From NCBI GenBank assembly GCA_963691705.1, contig OY829545.1:44503475-44567474 (forward strand): a stretch of DNA of 64,000 bases, in the 5' to 3' direction. The notes under the pieces are model-generated. The model saw only the letters and a program-made list of their open reading frames with translations, did not search any database and was not told the DNA's origin. Positions 53,533 to 63,700 of this stretch are shown here, in pieces. Both the position numbers and the translations under genes were made by a program. The stretch comes from Viola odorata. Lineage: Eukaryota > Streptophyta > Magnoliopsida > Malpighiales > Violaceae. Every line of letters starts with the position of its first letter. The first letter of the stretch is position 1.

Positions 53533-55679
53533 AAGGGTCAACAAGTTTAATGCATTTCTGGAGAACATGCCATCCAGTTTCTATCATATAAGCATGCTTG
53601 ATACAAGCCTAGAAAAGCATCTGTATCTTACCCAGTAGATAACGACCTCCAGGACAAGACTTTCCCACAACATGTAGACGTAAGCAATCCTCCCCAGATA
53701 TTAGTGTTTGCGCTCACACTCAGGAATAAGGCTATGTGTTTACACTCATAGAAATGCTACAACATAGCACACAGTCAGATTTGCAATGTCAATCCGAGTG
53801 AATAAACTTCGGATAAAGATGCACATGCATGGGCATTCTAATAATCGAAAGGACTTTGCGGGGAGAAGAAGTGAATATATTTTTCTTTAATGAACAGGGC
53901 CTGCTGATTGGCCACAGTGAGGGCAAAGTGCACAAGTCCTTCAGTCTTGCTGGGAATGCTTCTTCCCACTATCACTTTGAGGGCGCAGTGCTTAGATGCT
54001 GGATATGTTCCTCCTTGGTCGTTTTGAGGGCAAAACGCCCAGGTTCTTTGATCTTTGCCGGGAACGCTCTTTGATTACTTTAGTGAAGCCCTAAAACTTT
54101 CCCTTGAGAGGTCCACAATTTATTGTTTGAATACAACTGGGTTCTAAGTCTTTGAATCTCGTTAAACCCTAGACGATGAGGTTTTTCATGGGTCTGAGAC
54201 TAGTCGGACTAATTGCCACTGCTGTGTACCACCCCTGCCTTGGTTGTTATGGGGAAATAGCCTTCACTTTTCTCCTTTTGGAAGATTGACCTGGAGCCAT
54301 TTTTCGTACTTGCTTCTGCTTTTCTTTCCTTTCTTTTTTTTCTTTTTTTCTTTTTTCTCTCTTCTTTTTCTTTTTCTTCTTTTTCTTTTTCTTCTTTTTT
54401 TTTGTTTCTTTTTTCTCTTTTTATTCTTTTTTCCTGTTTTTTTCTTTTTTCTATTTTTATTCTAACACAAAATACATCAGCAAGCAAAGCAAGTACCGTT
54501 TTGGTGCTGGCTTTCCTTGGTCTTGGTTTAAGGCAGAGGCCTTCATTTCTTGCTCTTCTCGGCGTCCTTCCAGTGCCGATCATCAATATTCAAGGATTTC
54601 TTCTTTCTTCTTTTGCAAACCTCACTCGCTGTGCACCTTGCCCCCCAGTTAGCAATCTCAGTCTGGCACTGTTCATTATCTTATATAAAAAAAGAAAATG
54701 GAAGAAAGAGCAAAGTCCAATGTCATTTTACTGTTATCCCATGGCTAATGGTGCATGTACCCTGGATATTATGCAAATCTAACTAGCACTTTAGTTTAGC
54801 ATTTGCACTCATGAAAGAAATATGGCATGAAGGCCCAAAATACTCATAGGGATGTGTTTGTGACTGCTTACATCTAAAACATGTTGTAGATATAAGAGCT
54901 AGCAGGTGAGATCATGTATGTCATATAATTTCAAATGGATGCACAAGTCATGATGCAGAAACATGTTGAACATGCTCAATTTAAGGAAGGTTTGAAAATT
55001 TTGGGGGTAATATGGATTTTATTCAAAGGATTTTTATTCACAGTTTATACAATCAAAAAAGCAATTTTACAAATAAAACGTGAGGGCATGACCACTCACA
55101 AGAATTTTATGAATAATTAAGAAAGAATTGCCCCCAATATGGGAATGAATGATTGTAAAAATTAAAGAGGCAGAGAGGTAAATGGACTTCTCTGGATGGG
55201 TGCGGCTAGTGCTGAGGTCGGCGTAAGGTGCTGCTGCGGAAATATGAATGTAAACCTCACTCTGACGTTGATGCCTACTGCGATGTTCATGTAGGAATGT
55301 AGATTGAAACCAGGGCAAGGGCACCGTAAAGTTTGAATGCTGATGTAAAGAGGACAACAGGGTGTGGCCGCCGCAAAGGATGAAAATAGGGGGAACTGAG
55401 GCGCCGCAATGGATGAGAGCGAGATATTTCCAAAAGGTTGCCCCCAGCGTAGAATGCTTAATGGACTCCCTGATATGCGCGGCAGGGCAGTGAAGGTACA
55501 CAAGATGGTCATGCAAGAGTTGATAAGAGGAGGATTCCTCAGTTTCGCTGAGCACTATGCAAGTAACCATAGTAGGATTCGAGTTCCTGCAAAAATAAAG
55601 GGGAAACAATGGGTAGGACTGAAGGGCGATTTAGGAAAATGGACAATGTAATCAATAGGTTTCAAACTCTCCCTTTTCT
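53533..55679 (-). other. Tat/Ogre internal region, noncoding
   Basis: No recognisable gene. It contains GAGGGCAAAGTGC-type repeats at 53910-54070, a pyrimidine tract on the plus strand (54310-54470; its antisense Lys/Glu-rich frame is low complexity), and a stretch near 55190-55440 with GGTGTGGCCGCCGCAAAGG-like phrases akin to the LTR. Confidence 0.6.
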
Positions 55680-55855
55680 AGTGAGGCATTATGCAGGTAA
55701 CCACGACCTGATTCAAACTCTAACTCGGGATCTTTTCTGGCAAGGCTTTATACAGATAACCTCGACGTGATTCAAATTTTGACTCGGGTTCCTTTTCTAG
55801 CAAGGCGTTATGCAGATAACCACGATGTGATTCAAATTCTGACTTGGGTTCATGA
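55680..55855 (-). repeat. About 62-bp tandem repeat, three units, peptide-like
   Basis: Units of the form GCGTTATGCAGATAACCACG followed by ATGTGATTCAAATTCTGACT recur three times. On the minus strand they read roughly as EFESRRGYLYKALPEK repeats with breaks, matching the tail of the ORF in the nested 5.4-kb element. Confidence 0.75.
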
Positions 55856-56064
55856 TGAGATTAGAATCAAATCCTAATTATCTCCTTCTCAATCTCCCAT
55901 GGATCATCACCTGTCAAGTTACAAAATCCAATCCATTAGTAGCATCAAATTCATGCATGTGCTAAAGGATTAATGATATTGATATGGTATGAGAAACATC
56001 CATTGGGTATGGTGTCGGGATGTTGGAGTGTTAGGGTAATATGAGCAAAGCGAAGTAGTTTGAC

Positions 56065-56285
56065 ACGCCTTAATTTCATCTTTTCTGGTGGTTCTGTGTC
56101 TTGGGCAAGACAAATGATGACTAACCAAGGGAGACCACGCTTTAATTTCACCTTTTTTTTTTGGTGGTTCCGTGTCTTGGGGAAGACAAATGATGACTAA
56201 TCAAGGGAGACCACGCCTTAATTTCACCTTTTTTTTTTGGTGGTTCTGTGTCTTGGGCAAGACAAATTATGACTAATCAAAATGA
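56065..56285 (-). repeat. About 77-bp tandem repeat, three units
   Basis: Each unit reads CGCCTTAATTTCACC, a T run, GGTGGTTCTGTGTCTTGGGC, then AAGACAAATGATGACTAATC. It lies in the untranslated leader of the Tat/Ogre-type element. Confidence 0.85.
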
Positions 56286-57133
56286 GAGTTTTTGGACCCC
56301 GAGGATCTAGTTTGTCTTCTCCAAGGCTGGTTATAAACAAAAAAGTGTAAATAAGTATAATGAAAACTATACAGCAATACAAAATATGTGGTTTTCGTTT
56401 TGATTATGATATAAATCATTCTTCGACAACGGCGTCAAAAATAATTACAACTCATCACTAGCTACAAAAAAATATATTGAACTAGATATGTAATTAATGC
56501 TCCTTGATGAGTGGACATGTGAGAGGAAAGCAATTCCACCAAACTCTTTGTCATACCATGATTCTGCAAGTATTAAGAAAATTAATACTAATCAGTAGTA
56601 TCTGAATTGAATAATAATAAATAAAAGGTGATTTAATGAAAGTAATAATAAAGAATAAAATCAATAAATTGAGAGAATATGGAGAGCAACGATAATAATG
56701 AAACAGGTTGGAAAATATACATGCGATATATCATGGCAATAATGAAGCAAATTGGAACATATATACACACAACCATGATGCACGTGCTGGGGAAAATTTC
56801 AACTATTTCTAACTGGCTGAAAGGCTCCCGGACGATACCAAGAAGAGGTCCCTCAGTAAATGGATATGTGATTGCTTACTGGGACCTAAGTCCATCAGGG
56901 CGCTCACCCATTTAGGGGTTCTAGTCCGAGTTTAGGGTTCATGAAAGCTTACTGGGACCTAAGTCCATCAGGGCTTCACTAATACCAACCTAATCCTATT
57001 TGGGAAGGGCCCGGCGGTAGGGCATTATGCATGAAATGCGTGTGAGAATACAACAATTGATATCAAAGCGAATAAATAATTAAATAACAAAAATAAACAC
57101 CTCAAATAAATAATTCCGGCTTCGACCCTAAAC
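56286..57133 (-). other. Tat/Ogre leader between repeats and primer site
   Basis: No gene is supported. CTTACTGGGACCTAAGTCCA is repeated twice at 56876-56972. Confidence 0.55.
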
Positions 57134-57151
57134 TCCCCAGTGAATTCGCCA
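57134..57151 (-). promoter_or_regulatory. Primer binding site, tRNA-Arg-like
   Basis: On the minus strand TGGCGAATTCACTGGGGA lies three bases after the LTR end. It resembles the TGGCGACTC.GCTGGGGA site used by Ogre/Tat elements, with a few mismatches. Confidence 0.6.
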
Positions 57152-57154
57152 AAC

Positions 57155-59148
57155 TGTCGCACTGTCGCGAGCGAAATTCAGGACGTGAATGAAATTCACA
57201 TAACAATGAAGTCGCCACCCTATTTTCTAAGGTTTAGGGAAACCTATAAAGTCCGAAAAAGGAAGAAGAATAAAATAAAACTAAGGCACAAATAAAAAAG
57301 GGTCTAAACCCGAGAACGATGGTTCGGGGTCGTATTATGGACTCGGGAAGGTGTTAGGCACCCGAGTCTCATCCTAAAAGAAGGTTACCGGTTCTAAAAA
57401 GAGGTGTTTAAAATCATGTTGAAAACAAGTAATTTGGGCCCTCAGAGGGGAATCGCCACTTTAGTTCTTAAATTGGCTTGATTGATTTTATCCTAATTAA
57501 TTACCGAGTTGTTAAAAGAAAATAAACATTTTAATCTTCTAAAAGATAAAAAGGTTGGTTGCGCACCTATTCCGGTTATATTTAGCCGAGTTCAAAATTA
57601 GTCCGATTACATGCAAAATTGGTGAAATTACTACTGTTTTATTAATCTTTACCAAAGCGATGATCCTAGTGAGCAACAATGGATCACTATCATCATCGGG
57701 TCGATGTACGTGATTAACCCTATTTACTAAGTGATTCTAAGCATGCATAAACTAGCAAAGTACCGTTTATATGAATGCGAGAAAACACGTTGAAAAGAGA
57801 AAAACCGGGGAGTCGAAGCCGCGCACATAACACATTCATCAAGATAGCATAAATTAAAAAGACAATCGTGGGGTCGGAGCCGCACACGATAAGTGTAAAT
57901 TAAAGAAAACACGTGGGGACGAAGCCGCACACGAAACAAGCATAAAATAAAGCACATTCATTGGTATAAGCATCATGCAAACAGATCAATTCGAATTCTA
58001 ACAATTCTAAATAATCATGCATATGATAAATAATAAATTAAAGTGCACTTATCCAAAAGAAAAGGAAAACATACCTGGACGAGCTTAACCTGTAAATCAA
58101 TGATTAGTGGCGACAATTGATAATAAAATAAATAAATGTTGTAGATAAATATTACAAATTCCCGAATAAATAAATACAACAATTAAATTCTCCATTCGAG
58201 CTCCGCAATTGGGAATGAACATCGAACTCCTCGTCAAGCTCCATCAAGCTCGTCGAGAACCATCGCAACGAACATGCAAGCAAAAATAGGCAAATAAGCG
58301 CGCATTAGTAAGGGATTCACAAATAAATTTCAAATGATCAAATATCAGTAAGAATGAGATCACCTTACCCATTAAAGTTGGCGGAGCATCCGGTCTGGAT
58401 GGTAATCGTGAATTCGGCACCTGCAAAAATGAAGAACGAGTTAATACACGATTTAATTAAAAGGGCTTGGGCCGTAGCCCATTTCTTTTTTTATTTCCAC
58501 TCATGGGCCGCAGCCCATTCTTTCATTTTTCTTTTCTTTGGGCCGCAGCCCATTCTCCATCTTTCAATCTTTGGTTGGGCCGAAGCCCAACCCCTTCTAT
58601 TTTCCTTGTCAACCGACAAGGACTCCTCTTCTCTTCCAATTTTCTTTTCTTTCTTATCTATTCTTTCCTTTCTTTTCTTTTATTTTTCTTTCCTCCTTTC
58701 TCTACTTCTTCTCTTTTTCTTTTGTTCTCCTGGATCAATAAAACACAACAACAAGACCAGCGGCAGAGGTGCGGTGGTGAAGCGCGGCCAGATTGGAGGA
58801 TCGGCGGCGGTGGCGTGGCCGGCTGGGTCGGATTGGCAGCAGCGGTCTGATTGCGGGTTGGGTTTGATTTTGAGGGAGATGAAGGCGCTGCAGTGTAGAG
58901 GGAGGCCGGATGCTGGTCGGCTGTGGTTTGGCTGGGTCCGGCGATCTGCGGCTGTGGTTGATTTCGGGTGCTGGTCGGTTCGGCTGGGGCGGGGTTTGGT
59001 TGATGGTTGTTGTTTAGTGTTTTGTGATTGAGGCAGTGGTGGCTGTGTGGCGGTGCTGGTTTCAGGTGGTGATTTTTTGGTTTTGATGATGGTCGATTTA
59101 ATTTGATTTGAGTTTTGTGGATTTTGTTGAATTTTAGGCAGTGATGGT
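57155..59148 (-). repeat. Tat/Ogre-type 5' LTR, visible part
   Basis: This matches 42201-44195 at about 98 percent by eye. It stops at ATGGT (59144-59148), where an Athila LTR begins. The remaining 0.75 kb must lie beyond the window. Confidence 0.88.
58467..58590 (-). repeat. Four evenly spaced hairpins with UNCG-type loops
   Basis: On the sense (minus) strand four 16-nt motifs WTGGGC-TNCG-GCCCAW lie at 58467-58482, 58503-58518, 58538-58553 and 58575-58590, about 36 bp apart. Loops are TACG, TGCG, TGCG and TTCG, each closed by a C-G pair. Confidence 0.88.
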
Positions 59149-59308
59149 TGATTGCATTGCATTTCATCATGTTTTATTGTCCATTTTCTAGTTAATTTGG
59201 ACAGTAATTCTACTGATGTTACCCTTTATTTCCCACATTTGATCAGGTCTGGTTTGGAGGCAGAATGAGAAGAATTCATGAAGTTTAGAGGTGAAGCTGT
59301 TTATTCGA

Positions 59309-59334
59309 GTCTAGGCCTGGATCTTGGCCTAGAC
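59309..59334. repeat. Hairpin GTCTAGGCC-N8-GGCCTAGAC
   Basis: Perfect 9-bp arms, 8-base spacer, in the LTR. Confidence 0.85.
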
Positions 59335-59369
59335 AAGGTCGTATCTGACGCAGTACGCTTACCAGAATC

Positions 59370-59395
59370 GTCTTGGCCTAGACTTCGGCCAAGAC
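59370..59395. repeat. Hairpin GTCTTGGCC-N8-GGCCAAGAC
   Basis: Perfect 9-bp arms, 8-base spacer, in the LTR. Confidence 0.88.
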
Positions 59396-60418
59396 TCCTT
59401 TGCGATCAGACTGCAGCTTGGAGCGATTGAAGTATTTTTGGAGATGGACTCTCACAGCTGGCACGTAGCAGCTGTCCAGCAATTTTAGAGAGATCTGAAG
59501 ACAATCTTAAGTAGAATCCCGATTGGGATCTTCCTCTTTTAATTAATTGCAATTTAGTTTCCTTTTTAGAAACAATTAATTGTAATTATCTTTTAGGATA
59601 TTTTAGGAGTTTGAGTTTGATTGGGACAGAGGTTCTTATGGCTATTTTAGCTAAACATCATTGGCCTCTGTCCGCATCATCTGGGGTCAGCTTTTCCCAG
59701 TTAGAACGCAATTTTCCTTTTCTTAGTTCACCATTGTTAAAAACCTTGCTCCGAATTTATTTCGGATTTAATATATTTATGCAAATTAATTTCTTTGTCT
59801 TTTATCCATGAGTATGAGTAACTAAAAACCCATTCTTGGTAAGGGTGATGAGCTGAAGTTCTTAATGCAATCGTGAGACACAATCCGTTCTTCACAATCT
59901 CTTTCTTTGTATTTAATTATTCTTGAACTTAATCCATCGCTTACTCACTAGAGCCAAGGTTTGATCATCCTTGTTCTCTAGGAGAGAAGAGTTGTAACCA
60001 GTCTAGAAGGAGAGGGAGTACCCGCCGGCTAGACGGAGTAGGTGACTAGTCTCGAGCAGACTAGAAGAATAGGTAAAATAGGTAGAGACCAGATTGACAA
60101 CCTAGGAACTTAGCCTAGGTACTGTCTTCCCCTGCACCATTGAAGAGGTGAGCAACCATTCAAGACAGCAGTCAAACGGATAAACCCTTTAACCAGCAAG
60201 GTGTCCCTTGACTAGGATTATCAGGAGAGGGAGTACCCGCCAGATAGTTTGAAGAGGAGGGAGGATAGGAGGGAAAAGGAGTTCCTCCCCTCTATAGCAG
60301 TACTATGAAGAAGAGATGAACATACTTCAGTCCATGATCGATGCATAAGGACGCAAGCTCACCCATCGCCCTTACCTGGAATTCCGTACCAAAAGACTTA
60401 TTTCCAATCTAGCCCGCA

Positions 60419-60444
60419 GTCTTGGCCTAGACTTCGGCCAATAC
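60419..60444. repeat. Hairpin GTCTTGGCC-N8-GGCCAATAC
   Basis: One arm mismatch, same 8-base spacer, in the LTR near its end. Confidence 0.8.
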
Positions 60445-60686
60445 TAATTTATATTTTGAACTGTTTTCATTGCTTTTTATTTTTGCCTTTAGTTTCAGAT
60501 AACAACCAACCAAAACTCAGTGACGAGGAAGTCAAACTCAAGAACTACATTTCCTAGAGGTCTCTGTGGACGATCCTCTTACCATCATCTACAAATCCTT
60601 GTAGACAGTGATAAGTTGTATTTCTACCCCCAATTCCATAACTATTTCACTCCTATATTTGACGTGTTCGACGCGCGGTCAAATTT

Positions 60687-60704
60687 TGGCGCCGTTGCCG
60701 GGGA
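60687..60704 (+). promoter_or_regulatory. Primer binding site, tRNA-Asp type
   Basis: TGGCGCCGTTGCCGGGGA, five bases after the LTR end. Confidence 0.92.
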
Positions 60705-60752
60705 TCTCTAACGGTATTTGTAGTTTTTGTTTTATTTTGTTTTTGATAGTTG

Positions 60753-63700
60753 ATGACCAGGTCCTCTTGCAGAGAAGAAGATTTGCTACCATATAATCCG
60801 AATCTCACTAAGACCGAAACACAACTCAGAAAGATAGCTAGAAAGAGAAAAACTCCAGAAGAAAGTGAATCGGAAACCTCCAGTTCCGAAACAGATTCCA
60901 GTCTAGACCACGATCTTGGCCTAGATTCAGACAAAGACATGGCGGACCAGCAACCAGAACCGACAATGAGGGAGCTGAATAAAACAGCTGAGCAGGAGAC
61001 CTTTTCCTGCATCAATCTCCCTCCAACGGCCAATGATTGGTCCATAAAGACTAACATGGTGGCCAACCTCCCCAAGTTTTACGGCCATTCCAACGAGAAT
61101 CCATTCAAGCACTTAAGAAATTTACATGTTCAGTGTGACATCATGAAACCCACTACGGTAACCATGGAGAGGGCGAAGCTGAAGGCCTTTCCAAGCTCTC
61201 TAGAAGGGGGAGCTCAGAACTGGTTTTACAGTCTGCCTCATAATACCATCAACACATGGGCTGAGATGTCCACCATGTTCCTCAACAAGTACTGGAATGC
61301 CACGAAGGCCGGCATAGCTAGGAAAGATATGGCCGCTATACAACAAAGAAGCGGAGAAAGTTTCTCTGAGTATCATCAAAGGTTCAGAGATTTGCAAGAA
61401 GTCTGCCCCACTCATGGCGTAGCAGACAACACTATGATACAATATTTCTATGATGGGATGCTCCCAAGTTGCAAGGAAAAAGTAGATTCAGCCGCAAGTG
61501 GAGCATTGCAAGATTTAACAGTCACAAGAGCAAAGATGTTGCTCCAAACATTGGCAGACAACTGCCAAAATAATACCATTTCGGATAGAAATGCTTCTCC
61601 TTCTTCTCTAAATTCGCTCAATGTTGAACAAAAATTAAATGAATTAACCGATATGATTAAAACCATTTCTGTTAACATTTCAGGTCCAATGACTTCGGGA
61701 AATCAAGAGCAAACAGCCACGGTATGTGGGATATGCCAGCAACAAGACCATCAGACCAACAATTGCTATATGGTCCAGCACCCAGAAGAGATAATTCAGG
61801 TCAATGCTGCATATCCACAGAACCAAGGTAGCATGCAAAACTATCCCCAAGGAAGCAACCAATACGCATGGAGATCACACCCAAACTTCAGATGGAGAGA
61901 GCCAGTCCCTCCGAATCAGAATCAGAATCAAGGTGTACTCCAGCAGCAACAACAACCTCCTATCAACTTCCAGCATTTCATTCCACGACCTCAGAATCAG
62001 AATCTTGGCCCGAATCTAGGCCAAGAGCCAGGCCAACCTCCTTTACCTCAACTACCGCCTGCCCCTAGACCTTTGCAGCTAACTGGCCCTTCAGTGGAAG
62101 ACACGCTCAAGCAGCTGATGGAGCTGCAGAAAAATCACATGCAGTCCACACAGACTAGCTTGGCGGAGCTACAAAAGCAAATCACTCAAATAGCAAATCA
62201 AGGAAAATTACCTCCTACTACGGTAAATAATCCAGCCCATAATGTGAGTGCTATAAGTTTGAGGAGTGGAGTGGTGTTGCCAGAAAGGAAAGGAGCGAGA
62301 ACAGATGAGGAAATGAAGAAAATCGCTTCAGAAGATGTGGAAGAGGATGAGGAAGAAGAAGCTGAACCAGAAGTAGTCTTGACCAAGACTCCGGCCAAGA
62401 CTACCGTTACAGCAGAACCAGAAAAAGAAGAGATTGTTTCGGGCAAGCCAAAACAGAAGGAGGAGATCATAGAAATTCCTCCACCATTTCCCCCGAGGTC
62501 TTCAAAAGAAAAAAGACAAGATGAAATGAGGGATTTCATGACTGTTTTCGGAAAAATAGCCGTGAATATTCCAATGTTGGATTTAATTGCAAAAGTCCCT
62601 TCTTATGCTAAATTCCTTAAAGAATTGTGCACTAATAAAAAGAAAATTGCAGGTGTAGAAAGGATAAATTTATCCAACAACGTTTCAGCAGTACAACAAC
62701 TCCCGGAGAAGTGCAAGGACCAAGGAACCTTCACAATTCCATGCCAAATAGGGAACAAAATCATTGAGAAAGCCCTTTGTGATTTAGGGGCTGGTATCAA
62801 TGTAATGTCTCTAAGTGAATTTGAAACCTTGAAAATCGGAACCATGAATGAGACTGATTTGGTGATACAATTAGCAGATCGAACAATCATCCGACCTAAA
62901 GGTGTAGTGACTGATGTCCTGGTAATGGTAAATGATTTTATCTATCCAGTTGATTTTTATATAGTAGAGATGAATGTTCAATTGCCATCTTGTACCACTG
63001 ACATTTTATTAGGAAGACCTTTCCTAAGGACCTCAAAAGCAAAGATAGATTGCTTCGAAGGAAGCATAATTCTGGAATTTTGCGGGAGAACAATTAAGTT
63101 CAGCATTTCAGACGCTTTAAAACACCCAAACGACTTGCAATGTGTTAGTTTCTTGGATGTTTTGGATCCAATTACAGAAGAAATAGCTGACATTAATCAT
63201 AACGACCCCCTTGAGTATGTTATGACCAGGGGAATTTCCACTCAAACACTGCCAGAGCTAGAAGACCGCACTGGGAATCAAGAGGAACTCCAACAAATGG
63301 TGGACAGTTTGGCCGAACAAGAAGAAGAAGACTTAGTCTTGGCCCCGATCTTGGCCAAGACGCCGGCCAAGACTGCCAACAAAAGAAGAGGAGTAGTTAA
63401 TTGTCAATATGTGCAATCAACGAGTCCTAAATTTCTACCTTCTGTTGTGCAGGCACCACAGTTAGAATTAAAATCCCTACCAGGTCACTTGAAGTACGCC
63501 TATCTAGGCCTAGATGACACACTACCAGTCATAATTTCAGCCAAGCTATCAAGAGAGGAAGAAGATAAATTGATAGCTGTCTTGAAGGAAAATAAAGAGG
63601 CGATTGGCTGGACGATGGCAGACATCAAGGGGATATCATCTAACATCTGTACCCACAAAATAAACGTGGAAGAGGATAAGAAACCCATTCGGCAACCCCA

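Larger units (their letters stand above)
42201..59148 (-). mobile_element. Large Tat/Ogre-type non-autonomous LTR retrotransposon
   Basis: In minus orientation: 5' LTR (right, from 57155, interrupted at 59148 by another element), primer site (57134-57151), a long internal region, polypurine tract (44962-44949), 3' LTR (44948-42201). The internal region has no recognisable gag, protease, RT or integrase, so it is a large retrotransposon derivative relying on enzymes from elsewhere. Clade is inferred from the tRNA-Arg-like primer site, the long LTR and the tandem repeats in the 3' untranslated region, a Tat-lineage trait. The LTRs differ by roughly 2 percent. The right end lies beyond the window, so the target duplication is unseen. 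Confidence 0.8.
59149..60681 (+). repeat. Athila-type 5' LTR
   Basis: 1533 bp, starting TGATTGCATTGC and ending GTTCGACGCGCGGTCA. The left edge is where the two Tat/Ogre LTR copies diverge; the right edge is set by the primer site. It carries three hairpins of the GGCC family. Confidence 0.85.

Noticed and set aside
54209..54586. Lys/Glu-rich 125-codon minus-strand frame
   Set aside because: It reads through a pyrimidine tract; the composition is low complexity and no gene context exists.
58354..59031. 225-codon plus-strand frame in the Tat/Ogre LTR, also at 43425-44078
   Set aside because: It is antisense to the element, passes through hairpins and a pyrimidine tract, and differs between the two LTR copies in its start region.
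42201..59148. Segmental duplication of a 2-kb region (42201-44195 and 57155-59148)
   Set aside because: Both copies have TG..CA logic, with a polypurine tract beside one and a primer site beside the other, so they are LTRs of one element.
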